Positions 23,277 to 33,991 of a DNA stretch of 64,000 nt are shown in pieces (positions within the stretch are counted from its first letter, which is position 1; each line of letters starts with the position of its first letter). The notes beneath the pieces were generated by a model that did not search any database, was not told the DNA's origin, and saw only the letters and a program-made list of their open reading frames with translations. Made by a program: the position numbers and the translations under genes. This stretch comes from Rotaria sordida (lineage: Eukaryota > Rotifera > Eurotatoria > Philodinida > Philodinidae): contig CAJNOL010000357.1 of the NCBI GenBank assembly GCA_905250125.1, positions 89,640 to 153,639 on the forward strand. The letters are read 5' to 3'.

Positions 23277-25744
23277 AAGAATATACGCATCTGATTAATA
23301 ATATTTCTTGGTTTCAAGCTTCTTAATTACGCTCAATCACTTAAATGATAACAAAATCGATCGCTAGGAAAGAATTTGAAAACTGGATTATCATGTTCTT
23401 TTCCTAATAGAAGCTAATATTTTCATGTATTCAAGAAAATTAAAGTTTTTGAAAACTCTCCGCTTTCATACAACTTGAGAAGAGACAAAAATCAGTTGTC
23501 TCTTGAACTGATTTCTTCCAGATTGATAGGCCTTACTCGGTAACCACGCATTCAATAGAGGATGCGGTCCTGAATATGTGTGTGGGTAGGTGGCTAGATG
23601 GTAGTGGGTGAAAAGAAGGCCTTCACTCAGCCTATCACACCCACACTATCTATCTACTATAAAGATTAACGTATCTCAGTCGATAAAAAAATGTTGCCAA
23701 CCATTTCAAAACATCCATGACTTTATTGCCGTTGTCGACATGAATTCGAATGAGATTGAGATTTCTGATATCTGTTTGCGACCGTTCACACGTTATATGC
23801 TTCAGCACAAGAATCTCATAACCAAAATTACCATCCGCGTAGTGTGAATGAATAAAAATTGACAGTCTAACATATCATATTTTTGCAAAGCCACAACAGT
23901 TCCATCATCATTCACTACAATAAAGTGGAGCCACTGTGTCAATATAGTTGGATGATGATATTTTTTTTGTATTTACCAACTTGATTGCCTACTCGATAAT
24001 GGAGACTGCTTGAGTTGAATGAGAAAGCGGAGCAAAAGTGACAAGTAGATGGTGCAATAAGCAAAAAAAGTGCAGTGAAGCATGACTCACTGTTCTGCAT
24101 GAAAATATCATTGAGCAGTGGTAGATGATGCAAACAGCTACTTGCATCGTAGGTAGTCATTCTTTCCATTAGTACAAACTATGTAATGTTTTTTGCGCTA
24201 CGTTTTATGCTACCACTGTGTGCTGCAGCAGATGAGTGTGGTACTCACCGATCTTATTTGAAATAGTTGTGTTCTATTCACGGACTTTCGAAAGGTATAA
24301 TTTCGTGTTCATGACGTCAAATCATTGTTTTGATGAATGTCAACGACGGTACGATATGTAGGAATACATAATTATGTTTGGAATCAAATTTTTAAATATC
24401 TTTAACAGCATGCAGTTCGAAGCATTTCTTATCTGAATTCGTAACATTCAATAATTGAGGAAAATAAGCTTTTCTGAAAGCTACTATTTTATAGCAAGTA
24501 TATATTTGAATTCCAGGATTTTTTGCTGTATCCGTTACGGGTAACACTCCGTTAGAGACATTATCAGTTTTCAACCCATGAAAAAAATATGAAAAATCGA
24601 GTTTTAAGAGGAATCTTAATGTTTGGTACCATACGCCAACACTTTCTAGGAGATCAAAGGCTGTAATGATCGAAATGGATCAATGGCTGAATGTGGTGAT
24701 CGACTGCAAGAGAAATGATCAGATGTTCAGCAATATGACTCTTCAAAAAAAGACAAGAAATACGAGAAATAAGCAATGCTAACTAAACATTGTTAGGCAC
24801 CAATACCACTATTTGAGTTTAGGTATGATCATGAATGTAGTAAAGGTTTTCTGTTCAAACTGACCCACACTCTAAAACGTCTAGATTTCATTGGGACCAA
24901 GGTATATAGATATATGTATAACGTGTGATACAAAAATTTTGCATTAATTTTGTTTCTATTAAAGACTATTGAAGAAGCAGTGTCGAATGGAAAATTCATT
25001 TGTTGATCAATAACTCGTGAAGCCTTTTATAAACTTTATAATTGTAGATCCATATGGGCAGATAGCCCTTTAAAACTCGGTTGATCATACTTTGTTTTTC
25101 AAAAAGTTAACCTTTATTTGCTCACAAGTAAATGAATATTTTCAAATATCTAAATGTGTCAAAACTACCAATTTTCAGATCATCGTTTTTTGGCTTGTCA
25201 AAAAATGACTACAGTCGAACTGGCACATGTTCCAAAAAAAAACATTTTAAAATAATTTTGCATTTCATATGCACACAATTGCCATTGGCTACTACTTTTT
25301 CTGTTGCTCTTCAGTTTTTATATGGAGTCGACCTCTCTATATCCAAGCAACAATCAATTGACAATCAGGTAACAAAACAAACGCCACTTTCTTTTTCTCT
25401 CTCTGAGAACATGATTCGCTCTTGTGAAATTGTCAATACGTGACTCATTCATAACGTTGTCCATGATTTTTTTCCGTTCCTGCGTCTTAGGATCAACTAA
25501 TTTCATTCTGACATCTTTTCTTTCCATGGCCACAAATAACGAAATTGGAGAACATATAAAAACTGAAGGACTGTTTCTTTTTTTCTTTCTTTGCACTCAT
25601 AAATCAATGAAGAGCGCATAAACGACCACGGTTTACAGCATCAATTCTCAAATATCATTCCTAAGCATTTCAAGGTAATATTATAATATACTATAGTAAT
25701 CATTTATATTATGAATTAGTATCATTTATTGTCGTGTTACAGAT
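23277..25744. other. Intergenic 2.5 kb, nothing supported
   Basis: Only isolated short frames on both strands without motifs. A small TGTGGGT/CACCCACA hairpin lies near 23578-23650. The 3' end is the 5' flank of the B-box gene. Confidence 0.4.
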
Positions 25745-26305
25745 ATGACAACAGGACTAGAACCAAATCGATGTTCTGTATGCGATAAAACTGCGGCCAA
25801 ATGTAACTGTGCGGGATGTAAGTCATACTTTTGTGTCAAACATTTTAATGAACATCGTCAGCAACTATCAATAAAGTTTGATGTTGATGTAATGAAAGTT
25901 CAGGACAACTTACTCAAACAAATCAATAAAGTCAATCAACCGATGACTCCTTCAACTGAACTTTTATCCCAAATTGATCAATGGGAGAATGACACAATCA
26001 AGAATGTACATAAGGCGGCTGAAAAAATTCGTTATCAACTTACCGAACTACTTAATCAAGATAGAAATCAATTAATAAATAAATTTGAAATATTAACAAA
26101 AGAAATAACAACTCTCAAAGAAGATGATGATTTTGCTGAAGATGATATTGAAAGATTTCGAATGACTATTAATCAAATACAATTATCCTTAGAACAACTT
26201 AATTTACCGGAGAAAAGCAAATTTATTATAGTAGAAAATAATGAAATCGATTGGAATCATTTAATTAGTGTTGAAGAAAAACAAAAATTATGTGAGTTAA
26301 TGTAA
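25745..26305 (+). CDS. B-box zinc finger / coiled-coil protein
   Basis: Single exon, 186 aa, ATG at 25745 three bases after a TTACAG acceptor. Residues 10-40 hold a B-box-like Cys/His cluster: CSVCDKTAAKCNCAGCKSYF then CVKHFNEH. Residues about 50-150 are helical coiled coil (INKVNQ, IRYQLTELLNQDRNQLINKF). The protein ends right after it (KLCELM). There is no RING and no propeller. An NHL propeller gene follows 1.5 kb downstream on the same strand, so an ancestral B-box/coiled-coil/NHL gene could have been split; no joining exon was found. Confidence 0.82.
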   Translation: MTTGLEPNRCSVCDKTAAKCNCAGCKSYFCVKHFNEHRQQLSIKFDVDVMKVQDNLLKQINKVNQPMTPSTELLSQIDQWENDTIKNVHKAAEKIRYQLTELLNQDRNQLINKFEILTKEITTLKEDDDFAEDDIERFRMTINQIQLSLEQLNLPEKSKFIIVENNEIDWNHLISVEEKQKLCELM

Positions 26306-27800
26306 ACGAATCTTTGATGGAAGATAAATAATAACCAGATAAAACGGAACACTTTTGCTTTTGATTGTTGGATCTTTTAAAGATAGATTTATAATCTTGG
26401 CTTTGAACATATTCAATATTGAATGTGTTATTCTACAAAACTGTCGACTTCGTTTTTTCAAGGCAATGTTTTTGTTCAAAAAAAAAAATATAAATAATCC
26501 ATAGTTACTTAATCGTCTGACTGTAATATTCTGTTTTTGTTTCGAGAACATTTGTCGATTTGTATAAACTCATGTTCATCAAGTCGGATGCTAAAATTAA
26601 AGTAATTCGTACCAAAAACCTAAAGAAATTGATAGTTTATGCTTGTACGACTTTTGCCATGTTATAACTCTTATCATTTATAAAAAAATGAAGGCTGAAT
26701 ATAAAGCTCTATTGACTTTTTCTTTGATACATTATAGAAAGTCTTGATTTTCTAACTCACATTTGATAAATAACTCATTTATTGATATCTTGCTGATTTT
26801 TGAATTTAATTCTGAACGAAATCGTGTGACTTTCGATTAGAACAATAAAAACTCTCATGTTATTCGTATAGATAAAGTTGCATGATGAAACAATTCGGCT
26901 TTTTCCAATTTATTTCTTGCGAATATCTCTTCATGAAGTTTTAATAAAACTTGAAAAGATGTAAGATTTTATCATGAGTATTCTTACAGAAGGGAAGTTT
27001 TCATAAATTTATTATTCGAAGAATGTCAACGGCTTTCTTTTTTGTAGTTTTAGACTATCGCAGTCGAACGGTTGAGTAGTTCTGTACTGTTTCAATTTAG
27101 TATCAACATAAAAATTACCGTAGAAAAATATCGTCGACAGTTTTGTAGAACAACATATTATATGTTGAATAAGCTTAATGTTAGGTTTTAAACCTATCTT
27201 TATAAAAGATAATCCATTATATCTTCCACAATTGTTCGTTTTCAAGTATTTCAATATTCAAAACAATAATCGAATTATTCTGCTTATTTAGCAAGCATGT
27301 TCGTTTTTTCAAAATCAACTTTTGTTTTATTTGAGATTGTACAAAAGATAACGAGAAAAGAAAATTCCGTTTCATAATTTGACAGCATTTTTAAAGTACT
27401 ATCGTATAGGATATATATATTTTTTATACATTCTTTTTTTGTCAAGAATTTTTCCAAAATCTAATAAATTTCGAAAGTTTCAATTTCGATTAAAATTATC
27501 TCTAATTAAATTGAAGTGCATGTGAAAATTCGAGCAATGATTTACAAAATAAAATCATAAATGTCCATTACAAAAGTGTCGATTTTGATAAAGAATAGTA
27601 GTGAGATTTATTTCCTATTTAAGATTCTTCAGAAAAATTCTTGATATAAAAATGAAATAATACGTCATTTCGAAAAATATTCAATTTTGTATCAGAATAA
27701 ATTTAACGAGTATATTAATAAAATGTGAAGATAGATATTATATCTAGTATTATAAGACTTGATCAATACTTTTTCTTAAATTTTTTTTATTTGCTTTTAG
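26306..27800. other. Intergenic 1.5 kb between B-box and NHL genes
   Basis: AT-rich, no repeat or coding signal recognised. An upstream signal-peptide exon for the NHL gene may lie here but was not identified. Confidence 0.4.
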
Positions 27801-27814
27801 TACCACTCTATTCA

Positions 27815-28735
27815 ATGAATATAAATGCTAATGCTAGATGGATATCAAATGGTCATACTGTAGCTGGTGGAAATGGAGCCGGCAATTCAATAAATCAACT
27901 CGGGCGACCATCTGGTTTGTGTATTGATTATGATCAATCTGTTTATGTTGCTGATTTTGATAATCATCGTATTATTAAATGGAAAAATGGTGCTACGAAA
28001 GGTGAGGTGGTAGCCGGTGGAAATGCTGAAGGATATCGAACTGACCAGTTATATTCACCAACTGATCTGATCATTGATGATGAAAGAGATAGTATCATTG
28101 TTTGTGACTATAATAATTTACGAGTAGTTCGATGGCCACGTCGAAATGGTAAACAAGGAGAAGTAATTGTTTCGAACGTTCGCTGCGTCGGATTGATCAC
28201 GGACAACAATGGATCTCTCTACATCGCTGATAATAAAAAACATGAAGTATTACAATATCGAGCAGGCGAACGTTGTGGAACAGTCGTTGCAGGTGGCAAT
28301 GGATGTGGAAATCGACTTGATCAATTGCAATGTCCTCGATGGTTATTCGTCGATCAAGATCATTCAGTATACATATCAGACAATGAAAATCATCGTGTAA
28401 TGAAGTGGATAGAAGGTGCAAAAGAAGGCATTATCGTAGCTGGTGGTCACGGTCTCGGAAATGGTCTTGCACAATTATCTCATCCGTGTGGAATCGTTGT
28501 TGATCAATCAGGCACTCTCTATGTGGCAGATACTTGGAATAATCGAATAATGCGTTGGTTAAAAGGAGCCACAGAAGGAAGTATCGTGATTGGTGGAAAT
28601 GGTCGAGGAGAACAACCGAATCAACTTAATCAACCAACAGGTTTATCATTCGATCGACAAGGTAATTTCTATGTCGTCGATCAATGCAATCATCGAGTAC
28701 AAAGATTCAATATAGATCCAAGTTCGTGTTCTTAA
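27815..28735 (+). CDS. NHL-repeat beta-propeller protein
   Basis: 306 aa from the first in-frame ATG at 27815. A TTGCTTTTAG acceptor at 27791-27800 means the first coding exon could instead lie upstream and be spliced to 27801. About six NHL repeats run through the whole protein, each with the form GLC.D…VYVADF.NHRI..W, and glycine turns of the form VAGGNG.GN. One blade (around 115-145) is degenerate. NHL propellers bind protein, RNA or ligands. This type, without catalytic parts, is multicopy in bdelloids and often secreted. A hydrophobic run just upstream of the ATG in the same frame (27770-27805) lacks its own start. Confidence 0.85.
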   Translation: MNINANARWISNGHTVAGGNGAGNSINQLGRPSGLCIDYDQSVYVADFDNHRIIKWKNGATKGEVVAGGNAEGYRTDQLYSPTDLIIDDERDSIIVCDYNNLRVVRWPRRNGKQGEVIVSNVRCVGLITDNNGSLYIADNKKHEVLQYRAGERCGTVVAGGNGCGNRLDQLQCPRWLFVDQDHSVYISDNENHRVMKWIEGAKEGIIVAGGHGLGNGLAQLSHPCGIVVDQSGTLYVADTWNNRIMRWLKGATEGSIVIGGNGRGEQPNQLNQPTGLSFDRQGNFYVVDQCNHRVQRFNIDPSSCS

Positions 28736-28961
28736 TTGTTGAATTTCGATCAAAGAATAATTGAACTCTTGTTTGACTCATTTTTTTTCTAGTTATTTTA
28801 TTGATTGAATAAACTATTTTTTTCGAATGCTATTTCAGAAGCGATAGGCTGTGGGCAAAGAGAAAACATTCACTCATTCATATCCACACACGAGAATATA
28901 TACTAGAATATGAAGTTTATTAATAAGGCATGCCACTAATATGAACTATGAAAAATATAAT

Positions 28962-29270
28962 TATACAGTTAGATAGAACTCGTTTAATTCTACTTGAAAC
29001 AAGAATATGAATTTTGGAATAATATCCTGGACGAATCTTACATGGGCATAAGGTAATGTATAACTGAGTGCTGTAGTAAATATTTAATAAACGAAGATTT
29101 TTGGGAGAGATTTATGACCTATGGGAAATCTCACTTACACCATTAGATGTGAGTTCATCGATTTGTACTTGGAACAATAATATGGGTTGTGGAATAGTTT
29201 CATGACCGAATTCGGCAGGAAACTACCCGAATGCAGATCTAACTTCACATACATCAAATATATATGGAAA
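28962..29270. repeat. Diverged tandem duplication, about 180-bp period
   Basis: Segments around 28962-29035 and 29141-29215 align in direct orientation (e.g. GTTAGATAGAACTCGT/ATTAGATGTGAGTTCAT, then GGAATAATATCCTGGACGAAT/GGAATAGTTTCATGACCGAAT). Old and non-coding as far as I can see. Confidence 0.4.
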
Positions 29271-29691
29271 TTTTTACTTATTGATACTACTAGAATTTTC
29301 AGTGTCAATGATATTGTCACTTGATATTTGTCTTCCTAGAGTAGTATCTATGTAGAATAGTATGGAGCTACTAGACACTAAAACAAAGCGGTTATTATAC
29401 TTGTTTATATCAACAATAATTAGTTTTCCCAACATTATCATCTAGATAAATGACAAAAAAAATCTTCTTATTAGTCGTCAGGAAATAGAAGAAAACAATG
29501 CTCATCAATTTCATTAAAACAAAAAAAAAACATATAAAGTTTTGTTGTGATTTTGAAGTCATATTTGACCAGTATCGATAACCCATATAAAAAAACCGGA
29601 AAAAGAATCTGATTATAATAGATTTTTAATTACAAAAGAATCTATTATAAGTAATAATTAATTATTGAAACAATCCAAAAAAATGTCTTAC

Positions 29692-30070
29692 CAATAAAGA
29701 GAGACAGAGCTATTTCTATCTCAATATCATATAAATCAACACCATATAAATTCGGATAATTTGTAGCAAGAAGAATACGTTTCATAGATGATGATTCAAG
29801 ATTAAGCCATTTGATTTTATGATGAATTTCAGGTAAAATTTATAAACAAAATTGATCAAGTATTGGATCAGGTAATGGATCGATGGAATCAGATGAGACA
29901 CATCTCATCAATGTTAAGTGACTTGTAAAAATCGGATCATGTACAATTGCATAAAGTCGTTTGTTAACACCTATTAGAGAGTACAATACTTCGACATTGA
30001 ACAATTTTTTCAAAATAATCATAAGAATCTCATCGGGTAAATAATTTAACTCAACGGATGAATGTTCCAT
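29692..30070 (-). pseudogene. F-box protein pseudogene, one nonsense codon
   Basis: Starts at ATG 30070 with a good F-box (LNYLPDEILMIILKKLFNVE, then GVNKRLYAI). The frame stops at TAA 29840-29842 but continues in the same frame for 49 codons of family-like sequence (KIKWLNLES, ATNYPNLYGVDLYDIEIEIALSLF) to a GTAAGA donor at 29691. The TAA replaces a probable CAA, a single C-to-T change. No following exon was found. It could be a true pseudogene or a sequencing error, but the missing downstream exons favour decay. Confidence 0.7.
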
Positions 30071-31382
30071 ATTTATTTTTACTGATCTGTTCTTTTCGTT
30101 TATAAATATGAATATATATATATATGCTCATTTTCTGTATTTGACCGTGTCGTCATTCATCACCAATGAAAACAATGAGACAGTTTTCTATAATCACAAT
30201 TCACGGCGAATGAACAAATGAAAAAATAGCGTTGTTTCTTTTTGTCCTATATGCGACTGAACGCTGACAAAATCTTTTTATATCTATAATATTGCTTTAT
30301 TTTAAGAAACGCAATGTGCGGGTATGCGTATGAATATACTCTTCACTCACACCCACACCCAGTCTTCTATTGTTCTGTATGTATTTTAGCACTAGCAACC
30401 CCTTCAAAGTCATTGGTCGGTTTTGTTAATAATTGCATTCTGCGTAAACTGTGTCCAAAGTTTATTGTTAAAGCAATCAAATGCGTTATATTTTCTAATC
30501 CCTATGCTATCCGTATTTCAGTCAAACAAAAAAACGTGTCCTTGAAAGTATTAAGAGAATTGTATAGAAAATGCGGCAAGAATTTTGGGATATTCGAAAG
30601 TAACTTGACGTAGATCTTCACTTTTATTCATCTAGAAAAAATACCACAGCAAGTCAGCAAATATTTATTCATACAGTTTGTGCAGAACTCTTTTTCACGA
30701 TAATACGGAAATAGTTTTGATGCTGTTGTACTGAACCTTTTCCTTGTACAAAATGTGGGTGAGGTTTTAGTGGAGTACTCAATGATTGAACACCTAGAAA
30801 GTGTTGGGTTATTCCTAGTTTTTAGATATTATCTTGGTTAAACGAAACATTCAAAGTCCGTTTTTATTTTGAAAAATTTCGATATCCTACAATGCAGAAC
30901 GATTTACGAATTGGTTTTACAACATTGTAGTCAAAATATAAGCATCTGCGTCGTCTTTTAATATCACATTGAAAGATATTTCATATTATTATATAGCAGC
31001 CAGCAAAGCTGTTTATTAAAGGCTATAAATCAACGCATTTTATGGGAACAAATGTTTATTTGAAAGGAAATGTTAGAAGAAATAGAGAATTAAATCATAG
31101 AAAAACTGTTGACCAAGAACGATGGTTCTGCTAGGAGCTATTTCGGTGTTGAACGTACGTTCGTTGTGTTTGTACGGTATCGCCTGAAAGAAAAAATATA
31201 CAATTAATTCAGGAGATATAGTGCTCAAAATGATAAGCAAACATAGAAATTGCACAGATCAAAGAGAAATCAATTAATAGAAATACACTTTTTTACATCT
31301 TCCAAATGTGCCATATATCAGCGTTGTTTTCTCAATTCCTTCCTTTAAGAGACGATGTTTCATTACTACGTACTTGATATAT
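30071..31382. other. Intergenic, nothing firmly supported
   Basis: A short CACACCCACACCC patch lies near 30348. Frames at 30314-30613 (+) and 31073-31255 (-) lack motifs; the second has a hydrophobic start and an internal TTTCAG acceptor and could be a small exon. Confidence 0.35.
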
Positions 31383-31610
31383 TTAGCCGACTGTACAACA
31401 TTTGACATTACATGGTGCATGAGCAGGACATTTACAGCAAGGAGCACCACGTTCCTTGAAAATTGCGTTCACCGATTTGAGAGTATTGTGATGATGTTCA
31501 CCTGGAAGATTACTGTTTTTCTCAACTTCGTTGATTGTTCGTGCCTGGCAGTTTACAATTATCAATGATACTGTAAGAAACAGACACATCCATTTAGTGA
31601 CGTTTATCAT
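31383..31610 (-). CDS. Small secreted cysteine-rich peptide precursor, 75 aa
   Basis: Single exon. Residues 1-23 form a clear signal peptide (hydrophobic core MCLFLTVSLIIVNC, cleavage near QA-R). A polar His-containing propeptide-like middle follows (residues 24-55), then a C-terminal core CCKCPAHAPCNVKCC with the pattern CC-x-C-x5-C-x3-CC. A TATATAA-like box lies about 60 bp upstream of the ATG on the minus strand. Signal, spacer and a six-Cys mini-core make up the layout of secreted disulfide-rich peptides (defence peptides, hormones, conopeptide-like). I recognise no exact family, and the function is not known. Confidence 0.72.
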   Translation of the reverse strand: MINVTKWMCLFLTVSLIIVNCQARTINEVEKNSNLPGEHHHNTLKSVNAIFKERGAPCCKCPAHAPCNVKCCTVG

Positions 31611-31659
31611 TACGACTATTGTTGGTTGGTGTTTCGGCAGGAATGTAATGAATAAGTCA

Positions 31660-31690
31660 ATGTTTTGATGATATATAAATGATATAATAC
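31660..31690 (-). promoter_or_regulatory. Putative TATA box of the Cys-rich peptide gene
   Basis: Minus-strand TTATATCATTTATATATCAT lies 55-75 bp upstream of the ATG at 31610, a plausible core-promoter position with a short 5' UTR. Confidence 0.35.
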
Positions 31691-32781
31691 AAAAGCCATG
31701 CCTCTATTCTCACGTATTTGCTAACAGAGCCAAGATAAGGATTGAGATAGATATCGAGAGAAATAGCAGTCACTGACTCATGTTTGCTCTCTTGTTATTG
31801 TCACTAACGTTCGTGAGAAATAGTGCATCCTTTTTCTGCATGATGTTATCGCCCAGGCAGATAATTAACGGTTAAAACTGAATTTAAACGCTTTTTCTAA
31901 CTGTTTAAAGCATTTAACACGTGTAAAGTAAATAGTGTGTTTACTATTTACAAGAAAAGAAATAACTAATTCCATCGATGTAGCTCAGCAAATTATTACA
32001 AAATATACAGAATGAATGGTATTCAGTTGATTATTTTAGTTGCATTATGTTAAACGTTATATTTGCGAGATAGTATGGACAAAATTGAATGAAGCTTCGT
32101 TCACAAACCTAAATGAAGTGAAATAGTTGCACGACAGATTCAGTGCACTTAACTGAAGACGATTTTTAACTCTACGAATTGAGTTAAATAGCATCTTGAG
32201 GGTGGGTCAAGCGCATCAAGATGGATTTCGACCTTGCTTAAGAGTCTCATCAGACGACTTTGTACACAAAACTCTACAAGAAAGCCCAAATGATTTGTTT
32301 TTTTCCGATTATTTTTGTAAATATGTATTCTGGTCGCCATTATTATTATAAAAATCAAGCATCTATCACAATTCAACGCTATTCAAAATGGTTAATATAT
32401 ATCATTTTTTCATTTGAATTGTTTTATATAACTCTAAATTTTAATTTGTTTTTTTCTTATATTGAAGTTCATTGTTTGCGAAGTCGTCGACATTCGAAAA
32501 AGAATAGACGTCGGCGCCAATAAGAAAAACAAAAACATATTTTGTTACATATACAAAATATATATGAACACAAAAAGAGTGAGACACAGATACGACCTCA
32601 TCTCAAAATTCTCAGTCATATACTAGGAGAACAATACATGAAACAACAAAAAGAACAGCAAAAACTGAAAGCACAATTTAAACCAATGCGTATTGTTTCA
32701 AGAAAAATCGACGCGTCACTTGATCGGGTCGAGTGTCGGTGTGTGGTGGGTGTGGCTATGGGTTTTAATCTTCTTCTTACT
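31691..32781. other. Intergenic; one possible coding exon near its end
   Basis: The plus-strand frame at 32542-32760 (…HLKILSHILGEQYMKQQKEQ…) reads as lysine/glutamine-rich protein but runs into the CCCACA repeat without a stop of its own. It may be a real exon interrupted by the repeat. A basic run (RSRRHSKKNRRRRQ) ends just upstream at 32523. No family recognised. Confidence 0.3.
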
Positions 32782-32884
32782 CACCCACCCACACCCACAC
32801 CCACACCAACACCCACCCACACCCACGCCCACACCCACCCCACACCCACCCCACACCCACACCCACGCCCACCCCACACCCACA
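32782..32884. repeat. Interstitial telomere-like repeat (CCCACA)n
   Basis: About 103 bp of CCCACA hexamers with CCCACC and CCCACG variants. Read on the minus strand this is TGTGGG, which I recall as the bdelloid telomeric repeat. Shorter patches of the same motif occur near 20205, 23578, 30348 and 59228. Confidence 0.75.
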
Positions 32885-32958
32885 TGAAGAAAAAAAGAAA
32901 TCTTCGTTTTTTTACTTAATAATCTAAGATTGATCTAATAATATGTTAATATAATGTA

Positions 32959-33938
32959 TGGTGCAAAAGTAATGATACAAAATGTTGATCCCTATTTCTC
33001 TTCGATAGACAAGTGATGAAAGAAAACCTTTGTTTAACGAAAGATAGAGCTTTTTCTCCTGTTTCGAATCGCATTTGATTTATTATTATTACACATTTGT
33101 AAACGGAACGACACAATAAAAAAGAGAGACACCTCTAAATATATCCGCACTTTTTCTGTAAAAGAATGTACAAAATGTCGACCTTTATATCTGTTCTATA
33201 AATACGCTCTAAAAAGAAAATTTTGTTATCAGTTGATAGGAAATTTTCTCCTCTTTCGAATGGTATATGATTTATATTTGACACACATTTGTAAATGAAA
33301 TGAGAGAAATAAGAAAGAAAAATACTTGCACAAAAAATTTGCAATTTTTTATATAAATCAGTCAAAAACGTCTGGTAAATAGTAGTTAAGTATAATTAAC
33401 TATCGTTTTACAAGCTGTTTTAACGAGTTCATAAAAGGTGAAGTAACTACAGTTTTACAAGAGCTTTTTAATGAGTACGGAAAGATCAAATTAATTGTTG
33501 TCTAGCAAGATGTTTTTGACGAATTCATATAAAAGTTGCGAATTTATTGCGTCAGTGTTTGTCTGTCTTCTTTGTTTCATTTCACTCACAAATGTGTGAC
33601 GAACATAAATCATACACAGTTCGAAAGAGGAGCAAATTTCCTATCAACTGACAACAAAATTTCATTTTCAAAACGTGTTTATTGAAGAGCTATCCAAGAA
33701 ATATAGGAATCAACATCTTCCGTTGTTTTTCTAAATTCCACAAAAAGTGCGGATATGCTTTGATGGTGTCTCTCTTTTTTGTTGTGTCGTTTCGTTTACA
33801 AACGTGTTATAAAAATAAATTATATACAATTCGAGAGAAGAGAAAAAGCTCTATATTTTGATAAAAAAAGTTTTCTTTCATCACCTGTCTATCGAAGGGA
33901 AATAGGAGTCAACATTTTATGCCATTACTTGTTCATCA
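32959..33938. mobile_element. 980-bp inverted-repeat element with TA flanks
   Basis: Arms about 32959-33345 and 33567-33938 are reverse complements over roughly 380 bp. The ends read TGGTGCAAAAGTAATG and CATTACTTGTTCATCA, with TA outside each, consistent with a mariner-type target. Each arm contains two diverged tandem copies of a roughly 190-bp unit (block AAAATGTTGA/AAAATGTCGA … CTCCTCTTTCGAATGGTATATGA). No transposase frame. Confidence 0.78.
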
Positions 33939-33991
33939 TACGTTACTTTATATTTATAGATTCACGGATATCAATATTATCATCATATGTG

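Noticed and set aside
30314-30613. 99-codon plus-strand frame starting MCGYAYEY
   Set aside because: No domain, splice context or signal peptide; opens in a CCCACA patch.
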